Source of the DNA: Nitrososphaeraceae archaeon
GTDB lineage: Archaea > Thermoproteota > Nitrososphaeria > Nitrososphaerales > Nitrososphaeraceae
Direction: 5' to 3'
Length of the DNA stretch: 7,882 nucleotides
NCBI GenBank assembly: GCA_025449515.1
Contig: JANWJI010000185.1
Span: 1 to 7,882, forward strand
The notes beneath the pieces are model-generated. The model was not told where the DNA came from and did not search any database. It saw nothing but the letters and a program-made list of their open reading frames with translations. The translations under genes were made by a program, and so were the position numbers. This document shows, piece by piece, positions 5,424 to 7,882 of this stretch. How positions within the stretch are numbered: the stretch's first letter is position 1; the number at the start of each line of letters is the position of its first letter.

Positions 5424-5682
5424 CTAAATCTTGTTACTGGGTCGAAACCAAACTTCATCCACACTGGTTTCAGATACTGTTTGCTGATCTATTCGCAGGC
5501 GCTGCTGGATGCGACTCCTAACAAACTCTTGCTTGTATTCCTAATGCTACGCGCGTGATCTATTTCCTTTTCGAGTTGCTACACATATGTCCTTCCATAA
5601 AGAACTGGTCATCCTTGAGTATGCTTCTAACAGGCGAAGATGTCGGAATGCTCTGAAGTTCTATATATAGAATTACTATTAG
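5424..5682 (-). pseudogene. Unknown gene relic spread over three frames
   Basis: Three neighbouring minus-strand frames each give a protein-like piece in consistent order. Frame one (5682-5560) reads YIELQSIPTSSPVRS, then ILKDDQFFMEGHM, to TAG. Frame two (from 5578) reads QLEKEIDHARSIR. Frame three (5540-5424) reads EYKQEFVRSRIQQRLRIDQQ, then TVSETSVDEVWFRP, to TAG. The charged, heptad-like pieces and the clean hand-over between frames suggest one gene with at least two frameshifts. I do not recognise the family. It lies upstream of the hypothetical gene on the same strand. Chance open frames are the alternative. Confidence 0.4.
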
Positions 5683-5708
5683 TCAAGGTATTGTTTTGTT
5701 CTATATGT

Positions 5709-5738
5709 TGTGACGGATGTGACACATGTGACGGATGT
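5709..5738. repeat. 9-bp tandem repeat TGTGACGGA / TGTGACACA
   Basis: Units begin at 5709, 5718 and 5727: TGTGACGGA, TGTGACACA, TGTGACGGA, then TGT. In the plus frame from ATG 5640 to TGA 5766 they encode the centre of a 42-residue Cys-rich peptide (CCDGCDTCDGCTKC). The peptide overlaps the minus-strand relic and is unproven. The repeat itself is plain. Confidence 0.7.
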
Positions 5739-5768
5739 ACTAAATGCAATCGATCTTTGGTATACTGA

Positions 5769-6280
5769 AAGTGCACTCTCAATTAACGATATAATTACTG
5801 TAATAAAACAACTTTCGATGTTCAAACTGCTAATGCATATTCAGATAGAGAGTTAGTACATGTATATATCAATGCATATGATCTAATAAACACAGTATAA
5901 GGATCAAGTAATAGGTCAGGGATAAGATTTGCCAGGGCTCACGTTATATCGGCAAGACGTGGCTTCCAAATATAACCATCGGATAATTCATAATTAGATA
6001 TAAAGAATTCATGCAGATCTATATGTTATGTTGAACAGTAATCACATGCAGGTTTAGTATATCTATGAAAGTTATAGGTGGAAAAAGCAGCACAAGTAGC
6101 AAACGACGATAGACAACCAAAACCCGGGTATAACTAGATACAATGAGAATCCGTGTTGACAAAAGATTGAGGAATATAAAGCCAATATGTATTGACTCTG
6201 AAAGTTACTACTTTCTAGGAAACTTCTATCTGTTACCGCAGCTGATTATTTGCCACTTTATTATTATTGACTATTGTTTT
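5769..6280. other. Gene-poor AT-rich stretch
   Basis: No supported gene. One plus frame, in phase with the small Cys-rich ORF upstream, shows consecutive open pieces between stops: FDVQTANAYSDREL and VHVYINAYDLINTV (to 5898), then SGIRFARAHVISARRG. They look faintly coding and could be a relic, but I recognise nothing. Many AT-rich blocks are present. A 60-codon plus ORF from 6143 runs antisense into the recombinase end and is taken as chance. Confidence 0.4.
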
Positions 6281-7321
6281 CTATCGCAGCAGTCGGTTCG
6301 TAAATGTGTCTATCAATCCTACTGAGGGTCGGTAGTATGAATCTGCTAGCCCAATATCATGGCCCATCATTATCTCAACATTTAGGGACTTCATAGTCCT
6401 CTCTGCCTGAGTCTTGAAGAATTTGCGAAAACCATGGAGTGTTTTCCATTCATGATTCTTTTTGCCTGCTACCTGGGTAAGCTTCGGCCTGATTCCCTGG
6501 ATCTGTAATGCCCTACCTACCAAGGTCTTAATTCCCGTACTTTTGAACTGTCTTGGATATTTCGCTAGCCCGATTCTGTGACTATAACATGGTTTAACTT
6601 TTTGCCACGTGTTCCTTAGAACCCAACTCTCTCCTGTAATTCCTTCGCCAAACGAGGTGCGAAAGTCCATCCATTCTTTGACTGCATTATATGCTTCAGG
6701 AGTCATAAAAGTAAAGTATTGTTCAGGCTCATCAGGATATACGATTAGTTTGGCTGCAGGAACGACTCCGTTTTCATCTTTCAGCGGGCTGATATGTTTC
6801 CACCTCATATAATCCCATGCTCCAACCCTTATTCCTGTTGATACCGACAACAATACAATTAGTTTGATTCTCCAGTCTGGATACTCGATCAGTTTTCTTA
6901 TTTCTTCCACCGATGGTATTCTATCATTAGCATATTGTTTGACTTTCGGAAGGGAGCGTGCTATTATATCCCAACCTATGTTAATACGGTTCATCTTACA
7001 AAATAATTTAATGGCTTTGACATAATTCCTTAAAGTGCCTGCGGTGATCTCCGCTCTGTCGATTCTTTCCTTCTGAGAAATTATGAATCTAATAACCAGG
7101 TCTTCTACTTCATCTTGGGAATCGCTCTTAGCAAGACGAAAGAATCCTAAGGCCTTTTGTTCTACATCAAGACCCTCCAACCTACGGAAATTCAGGAATC
7201 TTTCCAATAAGTTAGGATATTGTCTTCGAACCTCTCTTGATTTTAACGCCATCTTGAATTTCAAGTAAGGTGACAACGATGCTGGGAAAGATTTGACAGC
7301 TCTAGACTGAACAGACATCAT
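6281..7321 (-). CDS. Tyrosine recombinase / integrase (archaeal)
   Basis: The product is 346 residues, a normal length for archaeal chromosomal or element-borne integrases. The N-terminal half (about 20-130) is the SAM-like DNA-binding domain with the usual ITAGTLRNYVKAIKLF core-binding helix. The catalytic half keeps Arg165 (STGIRVGAWDYMRW), His296-x-x-Arg299 (LHGFRKFF), His321 (MMGHD) and the nucleophile Tyr329 or Tyr330 (DSYYRP). TPEAYNAVKEWMDFR in between is familiar from Nitrososphaera-type integrases. The enzyme cuts and rejoins DNA by a 3'-phosphotyrosine to insert or excise elements. A TATA-like box lies about 24 bases before the first of two adjacent ATG codons, so the start is well placed. 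All catalytic residues are present, hence probably active. It is the clearest sign of an integrated element, but no tRNA or attachment repeat is visible next to it. Confidence 0.93.
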   Translation of the reverse strand: MMSVQSRAVKSFPASLSPYLKFKMALKSREVRRQYPNLLERFLNFRRLEGLDVEQKALGFFRLAKSDSQDEVEDLVIRFIISQKERIDRAEITAGTLRNYVKAIKLFCKMNRINIGWDIIARSLPKVKQYANDRIPSVEEIRKLIEYPDWRIKLIVLLSVSTGIRVGAWDYMRWKHISPLKDENGVVPAAKLIVYPDEPEQYFTFMTPEAYNAVKEWMDFRTSFGEGITGESWVLRNTWQKVKPCYSHRIGLAKYPRQFKSTGIKTLVGRALQIQGIRPKLTQVAGKKNHEWKTLHGFRKFFKTQAERTMKSLNVEIMMGHDIGLADSYYRPSVGLIDTFTNRLLR

Positions 7322-7340
7322 AATATTTAGCCCTGTAGTC

Positions 7341-7348
7341 CTATAAAA
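7341..7348 (-). promoter_or_regulatory. TATA-like box of the integrase gene
   Basis: Read on the minus strand this is TTTTATAG, centred about 24 bases before the ATG at 7321. No Shine-Dalgarno sequence precedes the ATG, so a leaderless message is expected. Confidence 0.5.
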
Positions 7349-7882
7349 CGATACACTAGTGAAGCGGGTTCGGTGGGATTAGGTCCCCGCATGTAAAGGG
7401 GTTCGGCTGTTTTGCTTATTTAGCTTTTTCTCCTATCCCGTACTATCCAATGTAACTTTCCTTTAAATATCGTTTGAAACATGAACTGATTACGAAATGG
7501 CGTGAAGAATCAATAGAGGTGGCATGTAATACCGACATTCTGGTCTCGGAAGCGCTATTATCATAACCTTAACACCATGTGTGAAAGCATAAAATTAGTT
7601 GCTGGAAATGTTTACTATGGTATGACGATATATTTTTGGATTCACTCTCCCTGTTTTTAGTTATTCATTATTCTAAAATCAACGTCAAAGCATCTCAGTA
7701 TCTAAATCTCTTGCTCTCTGTTCCTTTAATTCTTTATACTATCTCCATTTCCTTTTCCCATTATTTCTCTTCAGATTACTGCAGACAGTTCTATCAAAAT
7801 CAAAAAATTCTAGAACCTTCTGCAGCATCTTGCGTCTTTCTTTGTTTGAATCTTTGTGTCAATTAATGTGTTAGGAGGAAGA
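7349..7882. other. Gene-poor region upstream of the integrase
   Basis: No supported gene. The first part (7362-7406) is unusually GC-rich and contains GGGTTCGG twice (7366-7373 and 7399-7406), with CCCC and GGGG able to pair (7385-7388 and 7398-7401). It was examined as a tRNA end and does not fold as one. A plus-frame piece 7474-7566 (KHELITKWREESIEVACNTD) and a minus-frame piece 7858-7739 (KERRKMLQKVLEFFDFDRT) look faintly coding. The region 7640-7850 is pyrimidine-rich on the plus strand, as expected for the antisense side of a gene. Either piece may be a relic. Confidence 0.4.

Noticed and set aside
6143..6325. 60-codon plus-strand ORF
   Set aside because: Runs antisense into the end of the recombinase, has no convincing promoter and no recognisable motif.
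7362..7406. Possible tRNA 3' end or tRNA gene (GGGTTCGG next to CCCCGC)
   Set aside because: No 5-bp T-stem with a 7-base loop and no matching acceptor stem could be formed on either strand.
7636..7866. 76-codon plus-strand ORF with hydrophobic stretches
   Set aside because: Pyrimidine-rich plus strand with Ser/Leu/Phe-heavy translation is typical of the antisense side; no promoter spacing supports it.
1..7882. CRISPR array
   Set aside because: The repeats found are either adjacent short tandems or a single pair of long copies; no regularly spaced 24-37 base repeats exist.

Overview
The window looks like a piece of a low-GC archaeal chromosome, most likely an ammonia-oxidising Thaumarchaeon of the Nitrososphaera/Nitrosocosmicus kind. 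This is inferred from a proteasome beta-type Ntn hydrolase, an archaeal tyrosine recombinase, an AEP-primase/PriX remnant, thaumarchaeal-style secreted proteins (BNR, DUF1080 and prealbumin-like repeats), and TATA-like boxes about 25 bases before start codons with no Shine-Dalgarno sequence, which fits leaderless transcription. No rRNA, tRNA or CRISPR array was found.

Left part (1-2830) holds remains of secreted or surface proteins. The left edge carries the end of a BNR/sialidase-like reading frame on the minus strand. A 170-base stretch at 332-500 is a decayed copy of the promoter and first codons of the gene at 1861-2725, which encodes a signal peptide followed by two prealbumin-like repeats and is itself frameshifted. 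Between them lie a frameshifted DUF1080 (LamG-like) C-terminus (999-1164), a nested inverted-repeat element (1244-1331) and short tandem repeats.

Middle part (2840-5690) is read on the minus strand. In transcription order it has an undefined multi-frame relic (5682-5424), a hypothetical 159-residue protein (5379-4900), the C-terminal relic of an insertion-sequence transposase (to 4574), an apparently intact proteasome beta-like protease (4487-3792), a frameshifted and N-terminally truncated primase with a PriX domain (3773-3218), and a 72-residue TTG-start ORF (3058-2840).

Right part (5770-7882) contains one clear gene, an intact tyrosine recombinase (7321-6281), between gene-poor stretches.

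Taken together, the window reads as the decayed remains of an integrated mobile element and neighbouring accessory genes: integrase intact, replication primase and transposase dead, with a protease and two small genes still open. The protease, the hypothetical protein and the recombinase are the best candidates for live functions. Nothing proves that they belong to one system.
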